A stretch of 64,000 nt of DNA from positions 715,632 to 779,631 of the forward strand of contig NZ_NJGY01000001.1 in the NCBI RefSeq assembly GCF_002250505.1, in the 5' to 3' direction. The DNA is from Janthinobacterium sp. PC23-8 (GTDB lineage: Bacteria; Pseudomonadota; Gammaproteobacteria; Burkholderiales; Burkholderiaceae_D). Under the pieces are notes generated by a model. It saw nothing but the letters and a program-made list of their open reading frames with translations, was not told where the DNA came from and searched no databases. The translations under genes were made by a program, and so were the position numbers. Below, piece by piece: positions 9,730-18,751 of the stretch. Within the stretch, counting starts at the first letter, position 1; each line of letters opens with the position of its first letter.

Positions 9730-11372
9730 CAGGGCACGTAGCCGGGAATGGCGGCCTCGTCGACGGCGTCGATCTGGTCGGGCTGCATATGCTTGTGGGC
9801 AAATGCCAGGTACACCTTGCTGCGAATAAACACGTCAAACAGGTCGGGGTCGATATGGCCGTTCAGGCTGAACTGTCCCAGAATGCGCAGCGACTCGGAC
9901 AGCGACTTGCCCTTTTTATAGGGCCGGTCGCAGGCTGTCAGCGCTTCGAAAATATCGGCGATCGCCATCAGCCGCGCCGGCACCGACATCTGCTCGCGTG
10001 TGAGGCCGCGCGGATAGCCCTTGCCATCCATGCGTTCATGGTGGCCGCCCGCATATTCGGGCACCTTTTGCAGATGCTTGGGCCAGGGCAGCGCTTCGAG
10101 CATGCGGATCGACACCGCGATATGGTTGTTGATGATCTTGCGCTCCACATCGGTCAGGGTGCCGAAGCGGATGGTGAGATTTTCCAGTTCGTTGGCGTCA
10201 AGGAAATCGCGCTCCACCCCGTCGGGTCCGATCCAGCGCCGCGTCGCGATGGCACGCACGCGCTCCTGCTCCGCCGGCGACATGCCTTCGCCGCCGATAT
10301 TGGCATGGCGCAAAAAGTCGCGCTCTTCGCGCAGCAGCGCTTGCTGAGCTTGCAAGGACAGCACGATCTCCCCGGCTTGCGCCGGCGACGCCAGTTGCGC
10401 CTTCAAGGCGGCAATTTCGGCGTCGCGCAGCAGCACTTCGAAGCGCGTGTCGATCAGGTCGATGCGGTCGTAGATGGTTTCGAGCTTGGTGGCCTTGTCG
10501 ACCACATGCACGGGGGTGGTGATCTTGCCGCAATCGTGCAACAGCCCCGCCAGCCACAGCTGCTTGCGTTCATTCTCGCTGAGCTGGAAACCGGCCATGG
10601 GACCGTGGTCCGTGGCATGCACGGCATCGGCCAGCATCATGGTCAGTTCAGGCACGAACTGGCAGTGGCGGCCAGTGTAGGGCGACTTTTCATCGATGCC
10701 GATATTGATCAGGTTGACCAGCGACTCCAGCAATTCTTCGAGCTGGCGCAGCAGCAGCTGATTGGTCAGCGCCACGGCCGCCTGCGCCGCCAGCGCCTCG
10801 ATAAAGCGCTGGTCGGTGGCGGAAAACGCGATGACCGCCCCAGTCTCGCGATCCTGCGCATTGATCAGCTGCAGCACGCCGATCAGCTCGCCCTCATGGT
10901 CGCTCATCGGCACCGTCAGGAACGACGTCGAACGGTAGCCATAATGGCCGTCAAAGGCGCGCATGCCCGAGAAATTGAAGTCGCCCGACTGGTACACATC
11001 GTCGATATTGACGGAAACGCGGCGGTGCGCCGCATACGCCGCCACCGAGCCAAGATTCGGCGCGCCATCTTCCAGCCACAGCGCCACGCCGGGCACGCCG
11101 ACGGCCACGCCGGCGCTGGCGCCCTGGCGCAGCCCCAGGCTGTCGTTGATACTGATATGAAACTCCAGGCTGCGCCCGTCCACGCCGGGGCGGTACAAGG
11201 TGCCACCATCGGCGCCCGTCATGTCCTTGGCAACGAGCACAATCCGTTCCAGCAGGGGCGTGATATCGCCGCCATGCAGCATGCCTGCCGCCGCGCCACG
11301 GCCCAGTTCGACGCTCAGTTCGGTCAGCTGGTCGAGCCGCTGGGCGATTTGCTCGGGATGCAGCTGCAGCAT
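9729..11372 (-). CDS. GAF and HD-GYP domain phosphodiesterase
   Basis: 547 residues from the ATG at 11372. In-frame ATG 11426 and TTG 11447 are possible earlier starts, none with a clear ribosome site. A GAF domain spans about 35-205. A helical linker leads to an HD domain with the metal-binding pair His279-Asp280 (LHDCGKI). After an unusually long, partly coiled insertion (about 310-410) come HH at 444-445 and GYP at 452-454 (HHERMDGKGYP). HD-GYP proteins usually hydrolyse cyclic di-GMP, some other cyclic dinucleotides. It shares a 1-nt overlap with the cyclase gene, so a cyclase and a phosphodiesterase are made from one message. The real substrate cannot be read from sequence. Confidence 0.9.
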   Translation of the reverse strand: MLQLHPEQIAQRLDQLTELSVELGRGAAAGMLHGGDITPLLERIVLVAKDMTGADGGTLYRPGVDGRSLEFHISINDSLGLRQGASAGVAVGVPGVALWLEDGAPNLGSVAAYAAHRRVSVNIDDVYQSGDFNFSGMRAFDGHYGYRSTSFLTVPMSDHEGELIGVLQLINAQDRETGAVIAFSATDQRFIEALAAQAAVALTNQLLLRQLEELLESLVNLINIGIDEKSPYTGRHCQFVPELTMMLADAVHATDHGPMAGFQLSENERKQLWLAGLLHDCGKITTPVHVVDKATKLETIYDRIDLIDTRFEVLLRDAEIAALKAQLASPAQAGEIVLSLQAQQALLREERDFLRHANIGGEGMSPAEQERVRAIATRRWIGPDGVERDFLDANELENLTIRFGTLTDVERKIINNHIAVSIRMLEALPWPKHLQKVPEYAGGHHERMDGKGYPRGLTREQMSVPARLMAIADIFEALTACDRPYKKGKSLSESLRILGQFSLNGHIDPDLFDVFIRSKVYLAFAHKHMQPDQIDAVDEAAIPGYVP

Positions 11373-11552
11373 GATAGGGAAGAGGTAAGTGGCAACAGCC
11401 ACAAGTGTACCGTTGGCAAGCGGCATCTGTACATTACAAAATAGCAATAACTTGAAATAGATTTCTGAAACACAACATCTGGAAAAAAAATGCCGTTACG
11501 GCCCGGGCAATTAGAATAGAATCAACAATCGTTTCAGTATAACAAGGCAGCG

Positions 11553-12437
11553 ATGAAATTCACCTTCAGGGGAGTGCGCGGTTCGATCCCCTCTCCCGGC
11601 CCGCACACGGTGCGCTACGGCGGCAACACGACCTGCATCGAAGTGCGCACGGCAGGCGGCGCCCTGCTGATACTCGACGGCGGCAGCGGCATCTTTGCCC
11701 TGGCCAGCGCACTGCCGCGGGGCCCGGTCGCGGCGCACATCCTGATCACCCACAGCCATTGGGACCATATCCACGGCCTGCCCATGTTCGCGCCGCTGTT
11801 CATGCACGGCAGCCATGTGCGCCTGTATGGTGCGGCAGACGCGTTTGGTAACGGCATCGAACACGTGATGGCCACGCAGTTGCAGAACAATTATTTTCCC
11901 GTCAGCGAAGCGGCCATGGCGGCCGAGATCGACTACCGCACCGTGGCTGTGGGCGAGCGCATGGCGGTGGCCGACGCGGTGGTGACGAATGCCGAAATGA
12001 ACCATCCGGTGATCAACCTCGGCTACCGCATCGAATCGGGCGGCGCCGCGCTGTTCTTCAGCGGCGACCATGAGCCGTTCGACAATCCGCATGCCGCCGG
12101 CACCTGCGCACATGCGGCGCGCCAGTCATCGATCGATGCGCGCCAGGCGGCCATCGACGCGGCCATTCACGGCGTCGACGCCCTGATCATGGACTGCTCG
12201 TACACGCGCGACGAATATGCAGCCAAGCGCGGCTGGGGTCATGGCACTTTTGACGCCGCCTTTGAACTGGCCCTGCGCTGCGGCGCCAAGCAACTGTACT
12301 GCACCCACCACGAACCGACCCGCAGCGACGATCAGTTGGAGGCCGTGTTTGCCGACGTGATGGCGCGCTTTGCCGGGCGGCTGGGCGCGTTGCAGGTATT
12401 CCTGGCGGCCGAGGGGATGACGGTCAACCTGGCTTAA
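11553..12437 (+). CDS. Metallo-beta-lactamase-fold hydrolase
   Basis: 294 residues, ATG at 11553 with a weak AAGG upstream. The metal-binding motif HSHWDH is at about residue 69-74, with further ligand candidates in FSGDHE and CTHHEP near the C-terminus. The N-terminus (FRGVRGSIPSPG, then RYGGNTTCIEV) is typical of the PhnP/RNase Z-like branch that includes cyclic-nucleotide phosphodiesterases. It is divergent from the HD-GYP/cyclase pair across about 180 bp. A role in degrading the product of that cyclase is an inference from context only. Its stop codon overlaps the stop of the converging ATPase gene by two bases (cttaag). Confidence 0.85.
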   Translation: MKFTFRGVRGSIPSPGPHTVRYGGNTTCIEVRTAGGALLILDGGSGIFALASALPRGPVAAHILITHSHWDHIHGLPMFAPLFMHGSHVRLYGAADAFGNGIEHVMATQLQNNYFPVSEAAMAAEIDYRTVAVGERMAVADAVVTNAEMNHPVINLGYRIESGGAALFFSGDHEPFDNPHAAGTCAHAARQSSIDARQAAIDAAIHGVDALIMDCSYTRDEYAAKRGWGHGTFDAAFELALRCGAKQLYCTHHEPTRSDDQLEAVFADVMARFAGRLGALQVFLAAEGMTVNLA

Positions 12438-15046
12438 GCCGGTGTATTTGGCTTTGCTTGCGTTGCAGTCAAACGATCAAACATGCGTCTTGTCGCGCCC
12501 TGCACTTCGGGTTCAAGTTCAGCTAGCATATCGGCACGCCCCTCAATCGCTGCTTCGAAGGCGAGAATCAAGGGTTTTGCATGTTGCTCATAACCCGACT
12601 GCCGCATCTCAAAGAGAATTAACACTGCGGTATTTGGCTGGGACAACAGTGGCACCAAAAAACCTTCGACGAAATTTTTACTGATCAATACTTCAGCTAT
12701 GTCTTCAGCATCCTCTAACACATGAGACAGAAATTTCTTTACAGCACCCATTTCACCAGCATGTATCGATTGACAAACCTCTTTCAGTCTCAACCGCAGG
12801 CGTATCTCGGCACGACGTTCCTTCCATTCGGGGATCTGGTTAGAATGCAATATCGCGCCTTGATCATATGCTGATAATGCGTTTTGATCACGCCCCATCA
12901 TTTCGAGTACCAGCCCCAGCAAATTCCAAGTAGTCGCCTCGTTGGGAGCGAGCCTCACTGCGTCGCGGAAAATGATCTCTGCTTCTTCAAGCCGACTAAA
13001 ATGTAGTATTAAAAGACAACCTAGCGAGATTAATGGCTCTACACTAGATTCGTCGAGTTCTTTCGCCTTTCGATAACTTGCTTCCGCTTCTTCGTAAAGC
13101 TGTAACTTCTCATTCCAATCACCAATTGCAAGCCAAGACCGCACATTGGAAGGGTTGAGTTCAATTGCCTTGCGCAAGGCGGCTTCTGCTTCCTCATAAC
13201 GACTTGATTGCTTTGTAAGCATAGCACCTAGCGCAAGCCATGGATCGGCAGCTAACGGCATGCTTTCAATTGCCTTGCGATATATTTTCTCCGCCTCATC
13301 AAAACGCTGCAAATACAAATCCAACAACATTCCAAACAATAACCACGGGAAATCAACCGAGTCAATTTCTATGGCTTTACGATATGCAAATTCAGCTTCT
13401 TCATAGCGATTCAAACTGCCGGATAGTAAATTGGCAAGATATATCCATGCCTTAGGGTCTCTTTCGTTGCTAATCGTAGCCTGTCTAAATGCATTTTCAG
13501 CCTCAGAAAAATTACCACTTCTGCAAGCAAGAATACCTTTTTCAATCAAAAATTTAGCCGAAAAAACTAGTGAAGGCAGCGCATCTAAAGATGCTGAAGG
13601 ATAAACATCAACCGACGGGAGATACTCGTCCAGATTCCCCCCATGATTTCTTACGTGCGATTGCAAGCGATCGGTGCCGAAAGCTTCTAACTCACCGCGA
13701 TGAGAAGCGGCCTCTTGCATGGCTGCCACTGCAAACGCAAATTTAGCATCAGCCAACGCACTTGCTCCACAATCCTCCTTCAACTTCTCACGCAACTCGT
13801 TGGCATCGTACATAGCCTCAAAAAACTTGGTCAGCCCAATAACATTCTGACGAATCCGCCGCGTACCGCGCATCTGCAACCATAGTCGAAATAACTGCTC
13901 CGCAATCCGGTATTGGGTACGGCCGTGATCGGCGGACTTTTCCACCAGTCCTTCATTTTCAAGTATCGCCAATTGGGCGGAAACGGTGGTGGTCGGCAAG
14001 CCGGAGTGACCGCCGATTTCGGCAGCCGTATGACCAAATCGCAAGCCATCGGCGGCGGCGATGCCGTACACGGCCAGCGCATGCATGATGACTTGCGCTT
14101 GCTCCGACAAATCTTCTATCCGTGCCTTGTAGTACGGCGTGGTGATATCCATCAGGCGCTCAAAATCTTCCACCGCGCGGCTGTTTGGACCACTGCGCAA
14201 TAGCTCAAAAATGAGTCCCAGCGCGCGCGGATTGCCACCTGTCAGTTCAAACAGGGCCTCGATGCGGCCAGGGCGCGCACGCAGGCGCTCCTGCAAGTCA
14301 GGCAAGCGCTGCGCTTCGGAAAGCCGATCAAGCACCAGACGCGCCTCATCCAGACTCAACTTGCCCAGGCGCTTGGGCAGGAAGAAATCATAAAAGGCCT
14401 TGTCGTAATCCTTGAAGGGTGCCGACAGGCGTACGGAGCCGCCAATGACAATCGGGGAGGTGCTGGTCGAGAGTGCTTCGCGCAAGGCCCAATAGGCGGG
14501 CGCATGCGGATCATTGAGTTTGCGGCCGTTCTTGTCGATACGCTGAAATACCATGTCGAGGTTATCGACCAGCATCACAGGGCGCAGTTTGAGCCGCGCG
14601 CACGTTTGCTGCAATAATTTGAAGGCGACATCGGATACCGGATTATTCCGGTCGTCGTTGCGGCGTGCGGTTGCAATCGCCGCCATCAAGTCATCTGCCT
14701 CCCCCTCGCGCTTCAAAAAATCGAGTTCGTCAGCAAGCGCATCGCAAGCAGCCCACCAGAAGTCGGCCAGATTTTTGACCTGATACATCTCTTCGGGGAA
14801 TGACAACGCAATCAAATGCGCGTTCAAGTCAGTATCGCGACGAATGGCAACGGCCAGCCTTTTCAGCAAGGTGGTCTTGCCAGCCCCCCGTACGCCGACC
14901 AGCAAATAGTGCTGAACGTTACCTTCCAGGGAAGCGTGCGATAACTCATCTCGCAGGAACGTAAAATCGTGTTGACGAGCAACAAAATTGGCCAGTAAGG
15001 CGTCATCGCTGAGCCAGTCGGGATTGTAGTGGGAAGTCATACTCAT
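12434..15046 (-). CDS. P-loop ATPase with winged helix and C-terminal TPR array (unknown function)
   Basis: 870 residues. The ATG at 15046 is preferred over a GTG at 15070 because an AAGGA lies 10 nt before it and it overlaps the TAA of the upstream ATPase gene. Walker A GVRGAGKTTL is at about 51-60 and Walker B LVDNLD at about 159-164. A winged-helix region (about 325-385, TTTVSAQLAILENEGLV) follows. The C-terminal half has TPR repeats recognisable by EEAEAALRKAIELNP-like units (about 500-720). The layout resembles STAND-type NTPases, but no effector domain is recognisable. The TPR part is strikingly AT-rich (47 G+C in the 120 bases 13321-13440, 39%), unlike the flanks, which suggests horizontal origin. 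Function not recognised. Confidence 0.85.
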   Translation of the reverse strand: MSMTSHYNPDWLSDDALLANFVARQHDFTFLRDELSHASLEGNVQHYLLVGVRGAGKTTLLKRLAVAIRRDTDLNAHLIALSFPEEMYQVKNLADFWWAACDALADELDFLKREGEADDLMAAIATARRNDDRNNPVSDVAFKLLQQTCARLKLRPVMLVDNLDMVFQRIDKNGRKLNDPHAPAYWALREALSTSTSPIVIGGSVRLSAPFKDYDKAFYDFFLPKRLGKLSLDEARLVLDRLSEAQRLPDLQERLRARPGRIEALFELTGGNPRALGLIFELLRSGPNSRAVEDFERLMDITTPYYKARIEDLSEQAQVIMHALAVYGIAAADGLRFGHTAAEIGGHSGLPTTTVSAQLAILENEGLVEKSADHGRTQYRIAEQLFRLWLQMRGTRRIRQNVIGLTKFFEAMYDANELREKLKEDCGASALADAKFAFAVAAMQEAASHRGELEAFGTDRLQSHVRNHGGNLDEYLPSVDVYPSASLDALPSLVFSAKFLIEKGILACRSGNFSEAENAFRQATISNERDPKAWIYLANLLSGSLNRYEEAEFAYRKAIEIDSVDFPWLLFGMLLDLYLQRFDEAEKIYRKAIESMPLAADPWLALGAMLTKQSSRYEEAEAALRKAIELNPSNVRSWLAIGDWNEKLQLYEEAEASYRKAKELDESSVEPLISLGCLLILHFSRLEEAEIIFRDAVRLAPNEATTWNLLGLVLEMMGRDQNALSAYDQGAILHSNQIPEWKERRAEIRLRLRLKEVCQSIHAGEMGAVKKFLSHVLEDAEDIAEVLISKNFVEGFLVPLLSQPNTAVLILFEMRQSGYEQHAKPLILAFEAAIEGRADMLAELEPEVQGATRRMFDRLTATQAKPNTPA

Positions 15047-16278
15047 TACAGCGTATTCCTTCTCATCCACCAGCGGCGCAACGGTTCCAGCCGGAACCGG
15101 TAGCGTTTGTTACCCGATTTTTCATCAGGCCACCAGTACGCATCGCGTTCGAGTATGTCGCGCAGGTTGATAAAGATGCGCCGCGCGTCTTCAGGCAGCA
15201 CACTGGGCAGACGCTCTTCGATTATGTTCAGCAATGCCTCTGGCCTCACGCCAAGCGGATCGTTGGCAGCGAAATTGAGCAGGGCGATCGCATGCCCGGC
15301 ACTGGCTCGGTCCAGCTGCTGTTCCAGTCTGGTTATCCAGTGATGAAAGTCATTGTCACTGCCGGGCTGCACCATCGTCTCTATCGCAGCGTCGATCAAC
15401 GTGCCGGCGCCAATGCCGGGGTTAGCCACCATCAGACTGCGCAAATGGTGAAAGGCCGTTTGCAGATAGTAAGGCTGCGACCATTTGATGGCGTCCACCA
15501 TGCTGCGCGCATCGTCTTCATGGAATGCCATCTGATAGCGGCCAGCCAGCGCCATCAGCATGCCGACGGCCACTTCATCTTTAAATGCCGGCAGTCCCTG
15601 ATGGCTCAAGCTATTGATGGTATCGGCCATGCCATGCTGCTGTACCAATGTATCAAGCCCGATCGAACCGGAAACGAGCCATCGCACACTCTGCGCGCCT
15701 GGCAAACCACGCACATCGTTGCGGAACCAGTCAAGAAAACGACGCACCCGCTGCACGCCGGTGACAGGATCGCTACGCATGATATTGAACAGCATGATAG
15801 GCAGCTCATCGATGTAGATCAGCCACCGTTGCTCCACCTGTGCAATCAATTGCAAAACTTCACAACCCACCTTGGTCCACTCCTCCGTCGCCCCTTCGGC
15901 AATTTCCACTCCTACACCGGCGGCACAGGGAACGGAAAGCTTGATGGACTTGATGCGACTTGCAACGCTGGCAAGTGCGGCAGAAATGGTGCTGGTCACT
16001 TTCGCACCGAGGGAGGCCAGTTCTGGCCTCAGTGCACTATCAAGTTTTTCAAGAAAAGCTCGTTCATCAATGCAGGAGGCGACATTGATTTCGACGCTGC
16101 GCCAGCCATCAGCACGCACCTTTTGCATGACAGCACGCCCGATGGAAGTTTTTCCGATGCGCCGTGGTCCAAGCAACAGAATATCGTCATTCGCCAAAAT
16201 GTCAGTCAAACGCATGACTTCAAGTTCGCGACCAAAAAAATTACGGCCCTCCACTGGCGCTCCAGCGATGTTATCCAT
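15046..16278 (-). CDS. P-loop ATPase, partner of the downstream ATPase-TPR protein (unknown function)
   Basis: 410 residues from the ATG at 16278; a TTG lies two codons upstream. Walker A GPRRIGKTS is at about 37-45, Walker B WLIYIDELP at about 152-160, and a sensor-like WLVSGS follows. The C-terminus (about 330-410) looks like a winged helix (NLRDILERDAYWW, then RYRFRLEPLRRWW), as in archaeal-type ATPases of the STAND/MNS group. The stop overlaps the start of the TPR-ATPase gene (TAATG), so the two are translationally coupled and probably work together. Nothing in the sequence names the process. Defence, stress sensing and regulation are all open. Confidence 0.84.
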   Translation of the reverse strand: MDNIAGAPVEGRNFFGRELEVMRLTDILANDDILLLGPRRIGKTSIGRAVMQKVRADGWRSVEINVASCIDERAFLEKLDSALRPELASLGAKVTSTISAALASVASRIKSIKLSVPCAAGVGVEIAEGATEEWTKVGCEVLQLIAQVEQRWLIYIDELPIMLFNIMRSDPVTGVQRVRRFLDWFRNDVRGLPGAQSVRWLVSGSIGLDTLVQQHGMADTINSLSHQGLPAFKDEVAVGMLMALAGRYQMAFHEDDARSMVDAIKWSQPYYLQTAFHHLRSLMVANPGIGAGTLIDAAIETMVQPGSDNDFHHWITRLEQQLDRASAGHAIALLNFAANDPLGVRPEALLNIIEERLPSVLPEDARRIFINLRDILERDAYWWPDEKSGNKRYRFRLEPLRRWWMRRNTL

Positions 16279-16314
16279 GATCAAACTTTCAGAAATGCGC
16301 TATGAAATTTAAGC

Positions 16315-16330
16315 ACTAAGAAATTTTAGT
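16315..16330. promoter_or_regulatory. Imperfect palindrome upstream of the ATPase pair
   Basis: ACTAA at 16315-16319 and TTAGT at 16326-16330 form inverted arms in a very AT-rich stretch 37 bp before the ATPase start codon. It could be an operator or part of the promoter. No regulator is known, and short AT-rich palindromes arise by chance. Confidence 0.3.
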
Positions 16331-16450
16331 ACTCTATTTTTATAGCGTCAATGTTTTTCATGCCAATCAGGATGGTGCTGTGTTGGACAGCGAACAGTCT
16401 GCTGCGCCAACAATGTGCATGATGAACCTTCATTACCCAAGGAGAGCACC

Positions 16451-16621
16451 ATGACCCAGCAAAGCGAAAAAGCGCGCGAACAGCAGCAGCGCGAAGATCA
16501 GCAAGCCCAGCATGAAGCGAACAAAAGCCGCCAGCAGGCCGAGCAGGACAAAGGCGCGATCCGCCAGAATGACGGCCTGAAGGAACATCAAGGTGGTGAC
16601 AAGGGACCACGCGGCCAGTAA
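16451..16621 (+). CDS. Small hydrophilic protein of unknown function
   Basis: 56 residues from the ATG at 16451, which has a good ribosome site (AAGGAGAGCACC) directly before it. The protein is almost entirely Gln, Glu, Lys, Arg, Asp and Gly with no hydrophobic core, so it should be disordered in solution. Composition resembles small stress-associated hydrophilins, but no family is recognised. It is followed closely by a rho-independent terminator, so it is a single-gene unit. Two other disordered proteins are encoded near 56-57 kb in this window. Confidence 0.7.
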   Translation: MTQQSEKAREQQQREDQQAQHEANKSRQQAEQDKGAIRQNDGLKEHQGGDKGPRGQ

Positions 16622-16632
16622 GATGCGCTACG

Positions 16633-16656
16633 AAAGGAGCTGCGGCTCCTTTTTCT
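16633..16656 (+). terminator. Rho-independent terminator after the small hydrophilic gene
   Basis: Stem AGGAGC/GCTCCT with a TGCG loop, followed by TTTTCTT, starting 11 bp after the stop codon. Confidence 0.85.
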
Positions 16657-16681
16657 TGTCCACTCTGCAGGCGCGACCCTC

Positions 16682-16927
16682 ATGAAAAATCTGCTGACCA
16701 TCGCCGGCCAGGCCCTGCTTGCCGGCCTGGCGACCGCCGTGCTCGGCTTCGTGGCGCTCGAAGTGCTGCCCTGCTCCTAGTTCGGCAGCGCGTCCGAAGG
16801 CGCTTGCGGCTACGGCGCCACCCTTGCCGTGATGGGTGCCTCCCCCTTCGTGTTCCTGGCGCTGCTGGTGGGGCTGCGCATCGGCTATGCGCGCCGGCGC
16901 GCAAGACCGGCGCAGAACGGGGGATAA
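16682..16927 (+). pseudogene. Small membrane protein ORF interrupted by an in-frame TAG
   Basis: From ATG 16682 the frame encodes a hydrophobic helix (MKNLLTIAGQALLAGLATAV), then meets TAG at 16778-16780 after 32 codons. The same frame then stays open to TAA at 16925-16927 and encodes a second hydrophobic segment (SPFVFLALLVGLRIGYARRR). Two helices split by one amber codon, with coding-like sequence on both sides, suggest a former 81-residue membrane protein. The TAG could derive from TGG (Trp) by one transition (context PCS-stop-FGSA). A sequencing error or a genuine 32-residue peptide cannot be excluded. Confidence 0.6.
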
Positions 16928-16956
16928 AAAAAGGGAGCCTGAACGGCTCCCTTTTC
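16928..16956 (-). terminator. Terminator of the Pit phosphate transporter gene
   Basis: On the minus strand, arms AAGGGAGCC and GGCTCCCTT around a 5-nt loop are followed by a run of T. It lies 19 bp past the transporter stop. Confidence 0.85.
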
Positions 16957-16974
16957 AATGGTATCGATACGCCA

Positions 16975-17985
16975 TTACATGATGTGGTGGCCGATCCACC
17001 AAGCCACTGCGGCGACAAACGCCGAGGCTGGAATCGTGAAGATCCAGGCCCACACGATATTGCCCGCCACGCCCCAGCGCACGGCCGACATCTTCTGCGC
17101 CGAGCCGACGCCGACGATGGCGCCGGTGATGGTGTGCGTGGTCGACACAGGAATGCCGAGCGCGGTCGACACGAACAGGGTGATGGCGCCGCCGGTTTCG
17201 GCGCAAAAGCCGCCCACCGGTTTCAGCTTGGTGATCTTCTGGCCCATGGTCTTGACGATGCGCCAGCCACCGAACAGGGTGCCGAAGCTGATCGCCGTGT
17301 AGCACGAGATAATGACCCACAGCGGCGGCATGGCGTCGGCCGCGCTGGAATAACCGGCGGCGATCAGCAGCATCCAGATGATGCCGATGGTTTTCTGGGC
17401 GTCATTGCCGCCGTGGCCCAGGCTGTAGGCGGCGGCCGAGGCCAGTTGCAGGCGGCGGAACCATTTGTCGACCTTGCGCGGCGTCGAGCGCACAAAAATC
17501 CACGACACGATCAGCATCATGATCGAGCCGAACACAAAGCCGAGCACGGGTGCGATGACGATAAAGGCAACGGTTTTCCACAGGCCTGCCGCGACCAGCG
17601 CGCCGGTGCCGGACTTGGCGACAGCCGCGCCCACCAGGCCGCCGATCAGCGCGTGCGAGGATGACGACGGAATGCCGTAGTACCACGTAAACAGGTTCCA
17701 GAAGATGGCGCCCATCAGCGCGCCGAAGATCACGTACTGGTCGATCACCGTCGGATCGATGGTGCCCTTGCCTACCGTGGCGGCCACGGTCAGCTGGTGA
17801 AACACGAAAATGGCGACAAAGTTGAAGGTGGCGGCCATGGCAACCGCAGTCTGCGGTTTCAATACGCCCGTCGAAACCACCGTGGCGATCGCGTTGGCGG
17901 CATCGTGGAAGCCATTCATGAAGTCAAACAGCAGCGCCAGGGCGATCAACAGGCCTAGCACGTAAATGCTGATTTGTATGGTCAT
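16975..17985 (-). CDS. Inorganic phosphate transporter, Pit family
   Basis: 336 residues from the ATG at 17985, where the sequence turns into a membrane helix (YVLGLLIALALLFDF). About ten membrane segments are visible. Both halves of the internally duplicated PHO4 family carry the signature: FMNGFHDAANAIATVV near the N-terminus and GIPVSTTHTITGAIVG near the C-terminus. Pit proteins move metal-phosphate complexes into the cell, driven by protons. The gene lies 43 bp downstream of a DUF47 gene on the same strand, the standard Pit partner, and ends at a strong terminator. Paralog identity (PitA or PitB) is not resolved. Confidence 0.93.
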   Translation of the reverse strand: MTIQISIYVLGLLIALALLFDFMNGFHDAANAIATVVSTGVLKPQTAVAMAATFNFVAIFVFHQLTVAATVGKGTIDPTVIDQYVIFGALMGAIFWNLFTWYYGIPSSSSHALIGGLVGAAVAKSGTGALVAAGLWKTVAFIVIAPVLGFVFGSIMMLIVSWIFVRSTPRKVDKWFRRLQLASAAAYSLGHGGNDAQKTIGIIWMLLIAAGYSSAADAMPPLWVIISCYTAISFGTLFGGWRIVKTMGQKITKLKPVGGFCAETGGAITLFVSTALGIPVSTTHTITGAIVGVGSAQKMSAVRWGVAGNIVWAWIFTIPASAFVAAVAWWIGHHIM

Positions 17986-18028
17986 TATTAGGTTCTTTTC
18001 TGATTCTGGTTCAGGACATGCCCAACGC

Positions 18029-18655
18029 TTACGCGTTTTCGACGATGATGCCTTCGATAATATTGGACACATCTTCGCAACGGTCGGTTACGGTTTCCAG
18101 CAGCTCGTAGATCGCCTTCATCTTGATCAGGTTGCGCACGTCCGGCTCGTCGCGGAACAATTTGGACATGGCGGCGCGCATCACGTGGTCGGCGTCGGAT
18201 TCGAGGCGGTCGATCTCTTCGCAGATGGCGACGATCTTGCGCGAGTTGTCCATATTGTGCAGCAGGGCGACGGCGTCGCGCACTTTTTCGGTGCAGGCCA
18301 GCACCAGTTCGGCCAGGCGCTTGGCTTCCGGCGTGACGGCTTTCAGGTCATACAGGGAAACGGTCTGGGCCGCGTCTTCCAGCAGATCGAGGATATCGTC
18401 CTGGCGCGTGATCAGCTGGTGGATGTCGTCGCGGTCGATCGGCGTGATGAAGGTCTTGTGCAGCATTTCGACGGTGGCGTAGGTCACCTTGTCGGCCTGT
18501 TTTTCGATGCTCTCGATGGCATGCACGCGGTTTTCCAGGTCGTCGAAATTGGTCATCAGGCCCAGCATCTCTTTGGCGCCCTTGACGCACAGTTCCGCGT
18601 GCTGGTTAAACAATTCAAAAAACTTGCCCTCTGTGGGCATCAAGCGTCCAAACAT
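18029..18655 (-). CDS. DUF47/PhoU-like protein, Pit accessory
   Basis: 208 residues, all predicted helical, starting MFGRLMPTEGKFFELFNQHAE. This is the usual start of the DUF47 (YkaA-like, PhoU-related) family, whose members form metal-binding helical bundles and are encoded next to Pit transporters. The Pit gene follows on the same strand after 43 bp, so the pair is almost certainly co-transcribed. DUF47 partners are thought to regulate phosphate uptake. No unusual features. Confidence 0.92.
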   Translation of the reverse strand: MFGRLMPTEGKFFELFNQHAELCVKGAKEMLGLMTNFDDLENRVHAIESIEKQADKVTYATVEMLHKTFITPIDRDDIHQLITRQDDILDLLEDAAQTVSLYDLKAVTPEAKRLAELVLACTEKVRDAVALLHNMDNSRKIVAICEEIDRLESDADHVMRAAMSKLFRDEPDVRNLIKMKAIYELLETVTDRCEDVSNIIEGIIVENA

Positions 18656-18751
18656 GTCATTCTCCGTTAAGCATTGAGTCGTGTTATTTACTGCAGAATG
18701 CCGCCCCGCCGTTGGCTGGGGGGCGGCCGATGGAATGCCAGTGCTGCTGTG

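Noticed and set aside
9477-11444. 655-codon + strand open frame
   Set aside because: Antisense to the HD-GYP gene with strong motifs; the frame has no family resemblance.
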